A stretch of DNA of 34,117 bases from an uncultured Oscillospiraceae bacterium (GCA_958426425.1 CATZYY010000010.1:1-34117); one strand, 5' to 3'; numbered from the stretch's first letter, positions 22,780-31,366 are shown. The notes: generated from the letters alone by a model not told the origin. Numbers and translations are program-made.

Positions 22780-23642
22780 AACGATGGTTGAAAACGCCCC
22801 TGAACCGGCAGCGGCTGACCTGGGGGATCGGTATGGGCCTGGGGGCTATGGTAGCCATGCTGCTGGTGGTGGGCTGGCTCAATAGTCTCAGTGTGCTGCC
22901 GGGAGAGCCGCTGCTGGTGCGTCCGGCGGTGCTGGAGGCCCTGGGCTGGCCCGTTGCGGCGCTGCTGGCGCTGGAACTGCTGCTGGCCTTCGGGTTCGGT
23001 GTGTCCGTGGGCCTGGCGGTGCCGCCCATGGAGGGTACCGGCACCGCCGTGGCGGCGCGGACGGCGGTCCATCTGCTGGTTTCCTCGGCTTTGTTTTCTG
23101 GAATTTGCTGGGTGTGCGGTCTGCCGCCGGAAAATTGGAAAGGCTTGACGCTGCTGCTGGGCCTGTACTATTTGATGTATCTGGTGGTGTGGCTGCTGCG
23201 GTATCTCCACTGGCGGCGGGAGCTGGAGGACATTCGCCGGGAGCTGGGGCTTGCAAAACCAGCCCCGGCAGGCGGGGCACTCCAGGTGCGGCCTCTGATA
23301 TCCTATCTGCTGCTGGCGGCGGCCATGGAGCTGATGGTGCCGCCGCTGCTGCGGCTTTTGGAGCGGGGCAGCGACATTCCGGTGCTGACGGGACTGTTCT
23401 ACCCCTATCTGCTGCTGCCGTTTTTGTGCCTGGCTGTGGGCTGGGCGGCGGGGAGGCGACGGGGATTTTCCCTGGTGCTGCCGGCGGCCTGCGCGGCGCT
23501 GACGGTGCCGCATGTGTTTCTGCTGTATAACGAAAGCGCCCTGTTCCAGACGGGGGTGGCCGCTGTATTTGCTCTGGCGGGCAACCTGGCCGGGGCGATT
23601 CGGCGGCGGCTGAGAGAGGGGGCGCGGTGTGAGGAGCAGTGA
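22776..23642 (+). CDS. Polytopic membrane protein, DUF3021-like N-terminal half
   Basis: 288 aa starting at a GTG that overlaps the LytTR stop. The first half (about 1-150) has four hydrophobic segments ending in LGLYYLMYLVVWLLRYLHW then a charged tail RRELEDIRRELG, like the ~130-aa DUF3021 proteins that accompany LytTR regulators. A Pro/Gly-rich joint (AKPAPAGGALQV) leads to a second half with about four more membrane spans that I do not recognise. In known pairs such membrane proteins restrain their LytTR partner. Here the protein is twice the usual size. Function is otherwise unknown. Confidence 0.65.
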   Translation: MKRWLKTPLNRQRLTWGIGMGLGAMVAMLLVVGWLNSLSVLPGEPLLVRPAVLEALGWPVAALLALELLLAFGFGVSVGLAVPPMEGTGTAVAARTAVHLLVSSALFSGICWVCGLPPENWKGLTLLLGLYYLMYLVVWLLRYLHWRRELEDIRRELGLAKPAPAGGALQVRPLISYLLLAAAMELMVPPLLRLLERGSDIPVLTGLFYPYLLLPFLCLAVGWAAGRRRGFSLVLPAACAALTVPHVFLLYNESALFQTGVAAVFALAGNLAGAIRRRLREGARCEEQ

Positions 23643-24141
23643 GTCTCGACTTTATAACATGATTATCCCGGTGTGGCTGCTGTGGATGTTTGCACCCCTA
23701 TTTCCATGGGTGCTGCCTGTGACCCTGCTGGGCAACCTGCTCATTGACACAGCTGTGCTGTTCTGCACCCTGCTGGCCCTGGGGCGGCGGGACAAGAGGC
23801 GCGTGATGAAACGCATGTGGTGGCGGATTTGGTGGCGGGGCTTTGCCGCCGACGCGGCGGGCGTGGGGTGGCTGCTGGCGGCTTTGACGCTGTATGAGAT
23901 GGGAGGCCGGGATGCTTTCTGGCTGCCGTGGCTGGGCCCGGTCATGTATAACCCGTTTGCCCATCCCATCGCCTTTTTATGGACGCTGGCCGCCGTGGCC
24001 ATCTCCGGGGTGTGCATTTACTTCTTTGACCGAAAGATCCTGCGGGAGACGCCGGCCCTGACGGACCGGGAGGCCCATGTGATCGCCCTGGCCCTGGCCG
24101 TCATCACCGCACCCTGGACCTTTTTTATCCCTGTTTCCTGA
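23629..24141 (+). CDS. Hypothetical membrane protein
   Basis: 170 aa with about 4-5 hydrophobic segments (near 10-30, 32-52, 75-93, 112-133, 150-168) and a basic Arg/Trp-rich loop RRDKRRVMKRMWWRIWWRG. I do not recognise the family. GTG 23629 overlaps the end of the preceding gene by 14 bases, with a GAGAGGGGG stretch upstream, so it belongs to the LytTR operon. It may be a third component of the same membrane-sensing unit (inference). Confidence 0.6.
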   Translation: MRSSESRLYNMIIPVWLLWMFAPLFPWVLPVTLLGNLLIDTAVLFCTLLALGRRDKRRVMKRMWWRIWWRGFAADAAGVGWLLAALTLYEMGGRDAFWLPWLGPVMYNPFAHPIAFLWTLAAVAISGVCIYFFDRKILRETPALTDREAHVIALALAVITAPWTFFIPVS

Positions 24142-24168
24142 AAACTCCGCTGTCAGCGGAACCAAACC

Positions 24169-24204
24169 GCCGCCTCCTGCGTCTGAACGGACAAAGGAGG
24201 CGGC
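24169..24204 (+). terminator. Hairpin after the LytTR operon
   Basis: GCCGCCTCCT (24169-24178) pairs with AGGAGGCGGC (24195-24204) across a 16-base loop. A smaller TCCGCT / AGCGGA hairpin lies at 24146-24160. Neither is followed by a T run, so termination is doubtful. Transcription could continue into the lipoprotein gene. Confidence 0.45.
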
Positions 24205-24280
24205 ATTCGCGCCGCCGGGAAAAGAATCAGCCCGCCTTCTGAAGGCAGAGGGGGGAGATTCTGCAAGGGAGGTTTCTGCC

Positions 24281-25201
24281 ATGAAGAAATGGTGCCTGTT
24301 TTTAAGCGTCTACGCGTTCTTGTGCCTGCTGGCCTCCTGCGCCGCAGGCGGCGGTGCTGCGTCTCCGGGAGAGGCCCCAGCAGAGGAGCCGGAGGAGACA
24401 GCGGAGAGCTCCGTGGTGTGCCGCGTTGTCGCGGAGCTGGAGGGAGGTTCCCTGGTCCTGGCGGAGCAGGACCGGGACGCCGGGCTCTACACCCTCTCCC
24501 TGTCGGACAAGGCCATCACTCTGGACGGGGCGGACTTCGACCCGGCGGCGCCGGGGGCGTATCAGGCCCTGCCAGGGGAGTCTCTGGCCGGGACCACGGC
24601 AACCGTGACCTTTGACGGGGGCATTCAGGAGTCCTGGCCCATGGGCTTTGACCGCGTCACCGCCGTGGACTTCTCCACGGAGGACTTTGATGACACCTGC
24701 CGGCTGTATCTGGATGTGCTGGAGGACCTGTGGAACGCGGACAGCGCCCTCAATGAGAACATCACGGAGCTGGCGCTGGACCTGACCGCCACCAGCCTCA
24801 GCGGCAGCCAGCGGGAGGCGGTGGCCTACGCCTTCGGCGCCGCCCATGGTGTAATGGCCATGGAGGCGACCTTCGAAGAGCTGGTGGATCAGGGCTATAT
24901 CAGCGCGTCGCCCCTCCTGGCCTCCGGGTCGGAAGAGGAGATCCAAGAGCCGGAGCATTACTTTTACGAGTGGGAGGACGGGTGCCTGTTCACCATTACA
25001 GAGCGGGACGAGCCGGTGATCTTTAACGAGGCCTCCATGGGCCCCCAGACCGGCGACGAAGTCCATTATGAGGGCATCCGATTCGACGCGGGAAAGTGGC
25101 GCACGTCCATGGCGGCCTACACATTTTATAACTGCACCGCCGGCCGAACAGCGGGGGGACCCTGGAGCGATTACACCGTGGAGGCGGAAATGGTGGCCTG
25201 A
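24281..25201 (+). CDS. Hypothetical lipoprotein
   Basis: 306 aa. Signal peptide with lipobox LASC, Cys20 lipidated, followed by a Gly/Ala then Pro/Glu-rich linker (21-42). The rest is acidic, with no domain I recognise: a compact first part (about 44-125, ending WPMGFDRVTAVDF) and a second part (130-306) with Trp/Tyr-rich YFYEWEDGCLF and FYNCTAGR. GGGAGG is 9-10 bases before the ATG. It should be anchored outside the cell. The position after the LytTR genes is its only context clue. Confidence 0.72.
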   Translation: MKKWCLFLSVYAFLCLLASCAAGGGAASPGEAPAEEPEETAESSVVCRVVAELEGGSLVLAEQDRDAGLYTLSLSDKAITLDGADFDPAAPGAYQALPGESLAGTTATVTFDGGIQESWPMGFDRVTAVDFSTEDFDDTCRLYLDVLEDLWNADSALNENITELALDLTATSLSGSQREAVAYAFGAAHGVMAMEATFEELVDQGYISASPLLASGSEEEIQEPEHYFYEWEDGCLFTITERDEPVIFNEASMGPQTGDEVHYEGIRFDAGKWRTSMAAYTFYNCTAGRTAGGPWSDYTVEAEMVA

Positions 25202-25226
25202 AATGGCGGGAAAATCCGGTTTCCTC

Positions 25227-25255
25227 TTGTAAAAGGTTCTGGAATGGAGTACAAT
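25227..25255 (+). promoter_or_regulatory. Promoter of asnS
   Basis: TTGTAA (25227-25232) and TACAAT (25250-25255), 17-bp spacer. The leader of about 40 bases is far too short for a T-box. The ribosome site before asnS is weak (GGGTGA). Confidence 0.72.
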
Positions 25256-25301
25256 ACTCTATTATTGTCCAGCAAAAACGAGAAAAACGGGTGAATTTCA
25301 A

Positions 25302-26696
25302 ATGAGCTATACAAAAATCGCGGCGATCTACGCCGACAGCCAGGCCCTTTCCGGGCAGTCCGTCACCGTGGGCGGCTGGGTCCGCACCATTCGGGACATG
25401 AAGACCTTCGGCTTCATCGAGCTCAACGACGGCTCCTGCTTCCGTAATCTCCAGGTGGTCATGGACGCGAATTCTCTGGAAAACTACAAGGACATTGCCG
25501 CCCAGAATGTGGGCGCGGCCCTGATCGTCACCGGCACGGTGGTGCTGACCCCAGAGGCCAAGCAGCCTCTGGAGCTGAAGGCCACTTCCATCGCCGTGGA
25601 GGGCGTCTCCACGCCCGACTATCCCCTGCAGAAAAAGCGCCACAGCGTGGAGTTCCTGCGGACCATCCAGCACCTGCGGCCCCGGACCAACCTGTTCTCC
25701 GCCGCCTTCCGGGTGCGCTCCGCCACGGCCCATGCCATCCACTGCTTCTTCCAGGACCAGGGCTTCGTCTATGTCCACACGCCTATCATCACCGCCAGTG
25801 ACTGTGAGGGCGCCGGCGAGATGTTCCAGGTGACCACCCTGGACTTGGAGAACGTGCCCAAGAACGAGGACGGCACCGTGGACTACACTCAGGACTTCTT
25901 CGGCAAGAAGGCCAGCCTGACCGTCTCCGGCCAGCTCAACTGCGAGAACTTTGCCATGGCCTTCGGTAACGTCTACACCTTCGGACCTACCTTCCGGGCG
26001 GAGAACTCCAATACCCAGCGCCACGCCGCCGAGTTCTGGATGATCGAGCCGGAGATGGCCTTCTGCGACCTCAAAGGCGACATGGATGTGGCCGAGGCCA
26101 TGATCAAGTACGTCATCCGCTATGTGCTGGACAAGTGCCCCGACGAGATCAACTTCTTCAACTCCTTTGTGGACAAGGGGCTCAAGGAGCGGCTGGAGCA
26201 TGTGGCTTCCTCCGACTTCGCCCGGATCAGCTATACCGAGGCGGTAGAGATCCTGGAGAAAAACAACGACAAGTTTGACTTCAAGGTGTACTGGGGCTGC
26301 GACCTGCAAACCGAGCACGAGCGGTATCTCACCGAGCAGGTCTACAAGCGCCCGGTGTTTGTCACCGACTATCCCAAGGAGATCAAGGCCTTCTATATGC
26401 GCCTCAACGACGACGGCAAGACCGTGGCCGCGGCGGACTGCCTGGTGCCCGGCATCGGCGAGCTGATCGGCGGCAGCCAGCGCGAGGAGCGGCTGGACCT
26501 GCTGGAATCCCGCATCCAGGAGCTGGGCATGGACCCCAAGGACTACTGGTGGTATTGCGACCTGCGGCGCTACGGCACCTGCCGGCACGCGGGATTCGGC
26601 CTGGGCTTCGAGCGGATGGTCATGTATCTCACGGGCATCAACAACATCCGGGATGTGGAGCTGCATCCCCGTACCGTGGGCAACGCGGATTTCTGA
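25302..26696 (+). CDS. asnS: Asparaginyl-tRNA synthetase
   Basis: 464-aa class II synthetase charging tRNA-Asn. The N-terminal OB-fold anticodon-binding domain (about 15-105) has VGGWVRTIRDMKTFGFIELNDGS. The catalytic domain has motif 2 region FGPTFRAENSNTQRHAAEFWMIEPEMAF and motif 3 GFGLGFERMVMYLTGINNIRDV. The C-terminus RTVGNADF is like other AsnRS (PR-x-xGxxxF). The AENSNT stretch distinguishes AsnRS from AspRS. Length is normal. It has its own promoter and terminator. Confidence 0.96.
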   Translation: MSYTKIAAIYADSQALSGQSVTVGGWVRTIRDMKTFGFIELNDGSCFRNLQVVMDANSLENYKDIAAQNVGAALIVTGTVVLTPEAKQPLELKATSIAVEGVSTPDYPLQKKRHSVEFLRTIQHLRPRTNLFSAAFRVRSATAHAIHCFFQDQGFVYVHTPIITASDCEGAGEMFQVTTLDLENVPKNEDGTVDYTQDFFGKKASLTVSGQLNCENFAMAFGNVYTFGPTFRAENSNTQRHAAEFWMIEPEMAFCDLKGDMDVAEAMIKYVIRYVLDKCPDEINFFNSFVDKGLKERLEHVASSDFARISYTEAVEILEKNNDKFDFKVYWGCDLQTEHERYLTEQVYKRPVFVTDYPKEIKAFYMRLNDDGKTVAAADCLVPGIGELIGGSQREERLDLLESRIQELGMDPKDYWWYCDLRRYGTCRHAGFGLGFERMVMYLTGINNIRDVELHPRTVGNADF

Positions 26697-26715
26697 GAAT
26701 AGATACCAGGAAAGA

Positions 26716-26745
26716 GGGAGCGGATACCATGCCGCTCCCCCTTTT
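26716..26745 (+). terminator. Intrinsic terminator of asnS
   Basis: GGGAGCGG / CCGCTCCC stem with an 8-base loop, followed by CCTTTT. Confidence 0.85.
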
Positions 26746-27004
26746 GCTATATATGACTGCTGCACCGCCTCTGGGCCTCTGCCCCGGAAACAGCTGCGTT
26801 GGTACCTCGTTTGAATGTGATTGAGGCAGTGCAGATGGTTGTGATTGAAGAAATTTTCGCAGCTTTCTTTGAGGAAAACGCCCAGCAGGAGCCGGATGCA
26901 GGGAGGTATTGTTTTGCCTATGTGCCGGGTAAAATCTGTGGACAGGCAGCGCGGAAGCATGCTGGACTGCCCGAGGGAACCTACAGAATTGCCGGGGCTG
27001 CTGA
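26746..27004. other. Intergenic stretch without a recognisable gene
   Basis: About 260 bases between the asnS terminator and the ZIP promoter. Short open frames exist on both strands, but none has a ribosome site, a good start codon or family likeness. The base mix (moderate GC, coding-like) could reflect a decayed gene. I see no repeat or RNA structure. Confidence 0.5.
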
Positions 27005-27034
27005 TTGACAGAATCCGTCTGAAAAGGGTATGAT
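27005..27034 (+). promoter_or_regulatory. Promoter of the ZIP transporter gene
   Basis: TTGACA (27005-27010) and TATGAT (27029-27034), 18-bp spacer, 32 bases before the ATG. No metal-regulator operator is evident. Confidence 0.78.
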
Positions 27035-27066
27035 AAAATAAAGAAATTGTAAAGAAGGAGGCCTTT

Positions 27067-27855
27067 ATGCTGCAACGGGAACTGCTTTACGCCGCCGTGG
27101 GCACAGGTGCCACCTGCCTTGCTACAGTGTTGGGCGCCGCCATGGTGTTCTTCTTCAAAAAAGAAATGTCCGCCGTCACACAGAAGGTGTTTCTGGGTTT
27201 TGCGGCGGGCGTGATGATTGCGGCCTCTGTGTGGTCGCTGCTGATTCCGGCCATGGAAATGGCAGAGGAAACGGGCGGCGCCGTATTTTTGCCGGTGGGC
27301 GGCGGCTTTTTGCTGGGCGGCGTTTTTTTGATGGCGCTGGACCGCCTGCTGCCCCACCTGCATCTGGACAGTGACCAGCCGGAGGGACTGCCGGCCCACT
27401 GGAAACGGACCACCATGATTGTGCTGGCGGTGACCCTCCACAATATCCCGGAGGGTATGGCCGTGGCTTTGAGCTTTACGGTGGCCGCCCGGGACGGCGG
27501 GGCCCTGGCGGGAGCCGTGGCCCTGGCCATCGGCATGGGGCTCCAGAACTTCCCTGAGGGGGCGGCGGTATCCCTGCCCATGCGTTCCCAGGGGGTTTCG
27601 GCGGGGAAGGCCTTTCTCTGCGGCGCAGCCTCCGGTGTGGTGGAGCCCATCTTCGGCTTGCTGACGGTTCTGGTGGCCGGCAGCGTTACCGGGGTGATGC
27701 CCTGGATCTTGTCCTTTGCCGCCGGTGCCATGATCTATGTGGTGGTGGAGGAACTGATCCCGGAGGCCCACCTGGGCGAGCACTCCCATACCGGCACCGC
27801 CAGCGTCATGGCGGGATTTCTTGTGATGATGCTGCTGGACGTGGCCCTTGGCTGA
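27067..27855 (+). CDS. ZIP-family metal transporter
   Basis: 262-aa inner-membrane protein with eight predicted spans, importing divalent metal (zinc, iron, manganese in the family). The binuclear metal site motifs are clear: HNIPEG (125-130) in span 4 and QNFPEG (160-165) in span 5, plus EELIPEAH near the C-terminus. The cytoplasmic loop between spans 3 and 4 holds His residues (LPHLHLDSD). GGAGG is 8 bases before the ATG. The next gene encodes an iron-sulfur enzyme 75 bases downstream and is probably co-transcribed. Confidence 0.92.
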   Translation: MLQRELLYAAVGTGATCLATVLGAAMVFFFKKEMSAVTQKVFLGFAAGVMIAASVWSLLIPAMEMAEETGGAVFLPVGGGFLLGGVFLMALDRLLPHLHLDSDQPEGLPAHWKRTTMIVLAVTLHNIPEGMAVALSFTVAARDGGALAGAVALAIGMGLQNFPEGAAVSLPMRSQGVSAGKAFLCGAASGVVEPIFGLLTVLVAGSVTGVMPWILSFAAGAMIYVVVEELIPEAHLGEHSHTGTASVMAGFLVMMLLDVALG

Positions 27856-27930
27856 GGCCCTTCCGGCTTTGGAGATACAAAGGTGGGCGAGCCCGTGGGG
27901 GCCCGACCCGGGGAAAAGGAGGAATCGGGT

Positions 27931-29205
27931 ATGGAACGCACGCCTCATTACGACAGCTATGTGAAGATCCTGCAGGAGGAGCTGATCCCGGCAATGGGCT
28001 GCACGGAGCCTATTGCCATTGCCCTGGCCGCCGCCAGGGCCCGTCAGGCCCTGGGCGTCGAGCCGGAGGCCTGCCGGGCGGAGGTCAGCGGAAACATTGT
28101 AAAAAACGTCAAGGCCGTTACCGTGCCCAACACCGGCGGCCTCAAGGGCATCGAGGCCTCCGTGGCTGCCGGCGTGGTGGCCGGCCGGCCGGATCTGGAG
28201 CTGGAGGTTCTCTCCCAGGTGACACCGGAGGAGATTGGCGCTATAGGGGACTTTTTGAAGCGCTGCCCCATCAAAGTGGTTTTGGGAGGCGAAGGGCGGA
28301 TCTTCTATATCAACGTCACCGCCATCGGCGGCGGCCATTCCGCCTGCTGCGAGATCATGGATTTCCACACCAACGTCACCAGAGTCATGCGGGACGAGAA
28401 TGTACTGTTTCAGGGCGGCGTGACAGACGGTCAGGCGGAGGAGACAGACCGCTCTGTTCTCAGCGTGGAGGAGATCATCCGGTTTGCCGACTGCCTGGAC
28501 GTGGAGGACGTGGCGGAGGTGCTGGAGCGTCAGATTGCCTATAACAGCGCCATCTCCGACGAGGGACTCAAGGGAGGCTGGGGTACCGAGGTGGGACGGA
28601 CCCTCCGGGCCATGTACGGCGACAGCCTGCCGGTTCGCGCCAGGGCGGCGGCCGCCGCCGGGTCCGACGCCCGGATGAGCGGCTGCGAGCTGCCGGTAGT
28701 CATCGTCTCCGGCAGCGGCAACCAGGGTATGACTGCCTCTTTGCCGGTGATCGAGTACGCGCGGGGCAGAGGTGCCAGCCGGGAGGAGCTGCTGCGGGCC
28801 TTGACCGTGGCGGACCTCATCACCATCCACCAGAAGACCAGCATCGGGCGGCTCTCCGCCTTCTGCGGCGCCGTCAGTGCCGGCAGCGGCGCCGCCGCCG
28901 GCATTGCCTATCTGGAGGGCGGCCGGTATGAGGTGATCGCCCACACCATTGCCAACGCACTGGCCATCTGCTCCGGCATGATCTGCGACGGAGCCAAGCC
29001 CTCCTGTGCTGCCAAGATCGCCTCCGCCGTGGATGCGGGGCTGATGGGTTATCAGATGTATGTACACGGCCACCAGTTTGTGGGAGGCGAGGGCATTATC
29101 CGCAAGGGCGTGGAGAACACCATCGGCAGTGTGGGCCGTCTGGCCAGGCAGGGCATGCGGCAGACTGATGAGGAAATTTTGGATATTATGGTAGGGCCCC
29201 AGTAA
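27931..29205 (+). CDS. cyuA: CyuA-type L-cysteine desulfidase (serine dehydratase alpha-like)
   Basis: 424-aa cytoplasmic enzyme of the UPF0597/CyuA family, which degrades L-cysteine to pyruvate, ammonia and sulfide using a [4Fe-4S] cluster. Cluster cysteines are visible: C24 in MGCTEPIAIALAAA and C347, C352, C359 in ICSGMICDGAKPSC. Other family stretches: GNIVKNVKAVTVPNTGG, GGGHSACCEIMDFH and VSGSGNQGMTAS. ATG 27931 follows AAAGGAGG; an in-frame start 16 codons earlier has no site. Serine or other amino acids are possible alternative substrates. In an anaerobe it supplies pyruvate from cysteine and may detoxify it. Confidence 0.88.
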   Translation: MERTPHYDSYVKILQEELIPAMGCTEPIAIALAAARARQALGVEPEACRAEVSGNIVKNVKAVTVPNTGGLKGIEASVAAGVVAGRPDLELEVLSQVTPEEIGAIGDFLKRCPIKVVLGGEGRIFYINVTAIGGGHSACCEIMDFHTNVTRVMRDENVLFQGGVTDGQAEETDRSVLSVEEIIRFADCLDVEDVAEVLERQIAYNSAISDEGLKGGWGTEVGRTLRAMYGDSLPVRARAAAAAGSDARMSGCELPVVIVSGSGNQGMTASLPVIEYARGRGASREELLRALTVADLITIHQKTSIGRLSAFCGAVSAGSGAAAGIAYLEGGRYEVIAHTIANALAICSGMICDGAKPSCAAKIASAVDAGLMGYQMYVHGHQFVGGEGIIRKGVENTIGSVGRLARQGMRQTDEEILDIMVGPQ

Positions 29206-29229
29206 GGGGGAGACTTCTTAAAAGAGAAA

Positions 29230-29259
29230 AAACCGGGGTGCGTCCGCACCCCGGTTTTC
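29230..29259. terminator. Bidirectional intrinsic terminator
   Basis: CCGGGGTGC / GCACCCCGG stem (29234-29242 with 29247-29255), extended by AAAA on the left and TTTT on the right, so it works on both strands. It separates cyuA from the converging YesL-like gene. Confidence 0.92.
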
Positions 29260-29268
29260 TATTTGCGT

Positions 29269-29934
29269 TTACATGGCACTGTCCTTTGAAATATACCGCC
29301 GCAGCACCGGCTCCATCACCAGCAGCTTGAGCAGAGCGATCAGGGCAAAGCCCAGCAGCAGCCAGAAGCCTGTCAGAATCATAAAGGTTCTGGCATACAG
29401 GATCAGCAGCACCAGCGGCAGGAGATCCAGTACTAGAGCGGCCAGGGAACGCCACAGCTCTCCAAGTCCCAGGAGGAAGGCCCTGCGCACCACCTGCCCG
29501 CAGCCCTGGACACCAATGGCCACCAGGGGGAAGGCCCACGCAACCGTAAAAGCCCAAATGGCCCCGGAGACCAGCAGCGGCAGAAGGGCAAAGGCATTAT
29601 TCATCAGGCCCTGAGCCGCCGTCAGAAAGGCTGCCCATAGCCATACGGCCCCCAGTACCATGGCCGGCAGCCACAGCAGCAGTGCCTTGCGCCAATAGCG
29701 GCGGAAGGAACGGAAAAAGGATACCAGAGCCGCGTCGTAGCTCATGCCCTTCCGCTCCAGCAGAACACTGTATAAGGCGGCGGTGGCGGGCCCCATGGTC
29801 ACCAGCGGCAAGCTGCAGATCAACCAGCAGAGGTTGCAAACTACCAGCAGTGCCACTTGTCCTACCCGGGTCATCAGGGGAGACCCATCGGAGACTAAGT
29901 TGGAGAATCTTTGCCAGAGCCCTGGTTTTTTCAT
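29269..29934 (-). CDS. DUF624 (YesL-like) membrane protein
   Basis: 221 aa with about five membrane spans. The N-terminus has the family pattern (NLCWLICSLPLVTMGPATAALYSVLLE), with the Pro-rich SLPLVTMGPA motif. YesL-type proteins are found beside CUT1 sugar ABC transporters and two-component or LacI regulators in Firmicutes; their job is not established. Here it is divergent from a LacI gene and a sugar importer and probably shares their control. AGGGAGGA is 5 bases before the ATG. Confidence 0.85.
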   Translation of the reverse strand: MKKPGLWQRFSNLVSDGSPLMTRVGQVALLVVCNLCWLICSLPLVTMGPATAALYSVLLERKGMSYDAALVSFFRSFRRYWRKALLLWLPAMVLGAVWLWAAFLTAAQGLMNNAFALLPLLVSGAIWAFTVAWAFPLVAIGVQGCGQVVRRAFLLGLGELWRSLAALVLDLLPLVLLILYARTFMILTGFWLLLGFALIALLKLLVMEPVLRRYISKDSAM

Positions 29935-29992
29935 GGCATCCTCCCTTCGAGACTACTTAGCCCAAAAAGCGTTTTTCGGAATTTCTGCAGAC

Positions 29993-30021
29993 AGTATAGG
30001 GGAAAACTGGCTGTTTGTCAA
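29993..30021 (-). promoter_or_regulatory. Promoter of the YesL-like gene
   Basis: Minus strand TTGACA (30016-30021) and TATACT (29993-29998) with exactly 17 bp between them. The LacI-type operator at 30057 lies about 36 bases upstream of the -35. Confidence 0.82.
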
Positions 30022-30056
30022 CGAAAACAGAGGTATTTGTGAAGGGGTCAGCATAA

Positions 30057-30070
30057 TGTAAGCGGTTACA
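30057..30070. promoter_or_regulatory. LacI/CcpA-type operator 1
   Basis: TGTAAGCGGTTACA, a near-palindrome with the central CG of LacI-family operators; it also fits the catabolite-response consensus. It is the exact reverse complement of operator 2. Confidence 0.8.
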
Positions 30071-30221
30071 AAATATTGTTAATATTAATAAAGAAAATAA
30101 AAATGTTTTATCTAGTTTGTATGAATTTCCAAATCCCTCTTGCATTTCAGTAAAAATAATGGTAAATTGACCCTAGATAGGGAGGCGGGACAGGAGCTTC
30201 CCTGGTTTTTAGTAAATGTTC

Positions 30222-30235
30222 TGTAACCGCTTACA
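30222..30235. promoter_or_regulatory. LacI/CcpA-type operator 2
   Basis: TGTAACCGCTTACA, 20 bases before the LacI GTG and 165 bases from operator 1 (centre to centre). It would block transcription into the lacI-type gene. A weak promoter (TTGCAT at 30140, TAAATT 17 bases on) lies upstream of it. Confidence 0.8.
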
Positions 30236-30255
30236 TTCAAGAGACGGAGGACCCT

Positions 30256-31242
30256 GTGAATTCTACCATTTACGATGTCTCTAAGCTCTCTGGCGTCTCC
30301 ACTGCCACGATCTCCCGGGCGTTTTCCAATCCGGAGCAGGTACGGGAGTCCACCCGGCGAAAGGTATTTGAGGCGGCCGAGGTTTTGCACTATTCTCCCA
30401 ATGCCATTGCCCGGGCCATGGCTAGGCAGAGGACTGACAAGCTGGCGTTTCTCATTTGCAAAAAGGACGCCACCATTTTAGACGAGTTCTATGCGGCCAT
30501 CTGCGAGGGCATTATGCGGGAAACCAATAAGTCCGATCATCAGCTTCTGATTTCCACGGCTGCCGATTGGCGCCAGACCCCCAGCACCGCCCAGCGTAAG
30601 CAGGTGGAGGGCGTGATCTTAGGCGGAAATGCCCAGGCGGACTTGGTCTCAGAATTTCAAAGCCAGCATATTGCTGTCGTATTGGTTAATAACCAGATGA
30701 CAGGATTTGATTTGCCCTGCATTCTCTCCGACGAGTTCGGTGGGGTCCGGCAGGTGGTGGAACATCTGCTTCAGCGGGGACATCGGCATATCGGCATGAT
30801 CGCCGGGCGGTTTTCTCCCTATATTGTGGGCGCACGATATAACGCATTCCTGAGTGTCACAAAGGAGCATGAGATTCAGACGGACGCTCAAGATATTCGA
30901 ATGTGTGATGCGGATGTGGACGATGCAGCTCGGGCCGCTATGGAGTTGTTGGACCGACCGGACCGACCCACGGCTGTTTTTGGCGCCAACGATGTAGTGG
31001 CTGCCGGGATTCTAAAGGCGGCGCGGCGTTTGGGGTTGCGGGTGCCGGAGGATTTGGCGGTAGTGGGCTTCGATGACTCCTCTGTGTGCGGGATGCTGGA
31101 GCCGGAGCTGACCTCCGTGCGGATCAACTGCCGGAAGATGGGCGAACTGTGCGTAGAACGATTGAGGGCCCTTTTGGCTGGTGAGGATTGTCCTTTAGTC
31201 ACCACAGTGCCAACTCAGCTGCACATTCGCGGAACTACCTGA
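30256..31242 (+). CDS. LacI-family transcriptional regulator
   Basis: 328 aa. The N-terminal helix-turn-helix and hinge (about 3-55) read TIYDVSKLSGVSTATISRAF, then VRESTRRKVFEAAEVLHYSPN and AIARAMA. The rest is a periplasmic-binding-like sensor domain (60-325) with RGHRHIGMIAG, FGANDVVAAGIL and VPEDLAVVGFDDS. It should bind a sugar and repress the adjacent importer and the divergent YesL-like gene through the two operators. Start is GTG 30256 with GGAGG 7-8 bases upstream. The next gene begins 124 bases on. Confidence 0.93.
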   Translation: MNSTIYDVSKLSGVSTATISRAFSNPEQVRESTRRKVFEAAEVLHYSPNAIARAMARQRTDKLAFLICKKDATILDEFYAAICEGIMRETNKSDHQLLISTAADWRQTPSTAQRKQVEGVILGGNAQADLVSEFQSQHIAVVLVNNQMTGFDLPCILSDEFGGVRQVVEHLLQRGHRHIGMIAGRFSPYIVGARYNAFLSVTKEHEIQTDAQDIRMCDADVDDAARAAMELLDRPDRPTAVFGANDVVAAGILKAARRLGLRVPEDLAVVGFDDSSVCGMLEPELTSVRINCRKMGELCVERLRALLAGEDCPLVTTVPTQLHIRGTT

Positions 31243-31366
31243 GTGGCGGCTTTACGAAGATTTCACACAGTTTTCATAAAGAGTGGATAGCGAGATGGAA
31301 AGCCGTTTGGGTATACTCGGAAATCGGGGCTGACGGTTTTCCGGAAAACGCAAGGAGGAAGATAGC

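Noticed and set aside
25202..25301. T-box leader before asnS
   Set aside because: The whole intergenic region is 100 bases with a promoter inside it, leaving about 40 bases of leader, and no T-box sequence or terminator is present.
25023..26960. Long minus-strand open frame opposite asnS
   Set aside because: Antisense to a complete asparaginyl-tRNA synthetase with all class II motifs; composition typical of a shadow frame.
26799..27033. Small coding genes between asnS and the ZIP gene
   Set aside because: The frames start with TTG without ribosome sites, overlap each other and the ZIP promoter, and match nothing recognisable.
26638..29073. Very long minus-strand open frame (over 800 codons)
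   Set aside because: It is antisense to clear ZIP and CyuA genes, is rich in His/Gln/Gly/Arg as expected for GC-rich shadow frames, and has no ribosome site or family motif.
31312..31317. Promoter directly before the MalG-like permease
   Set aside because: TATACT is present, but no -35-like hexamer lies 16-18 bp upstream, so transcription from the lacI-type gene is equally likely.
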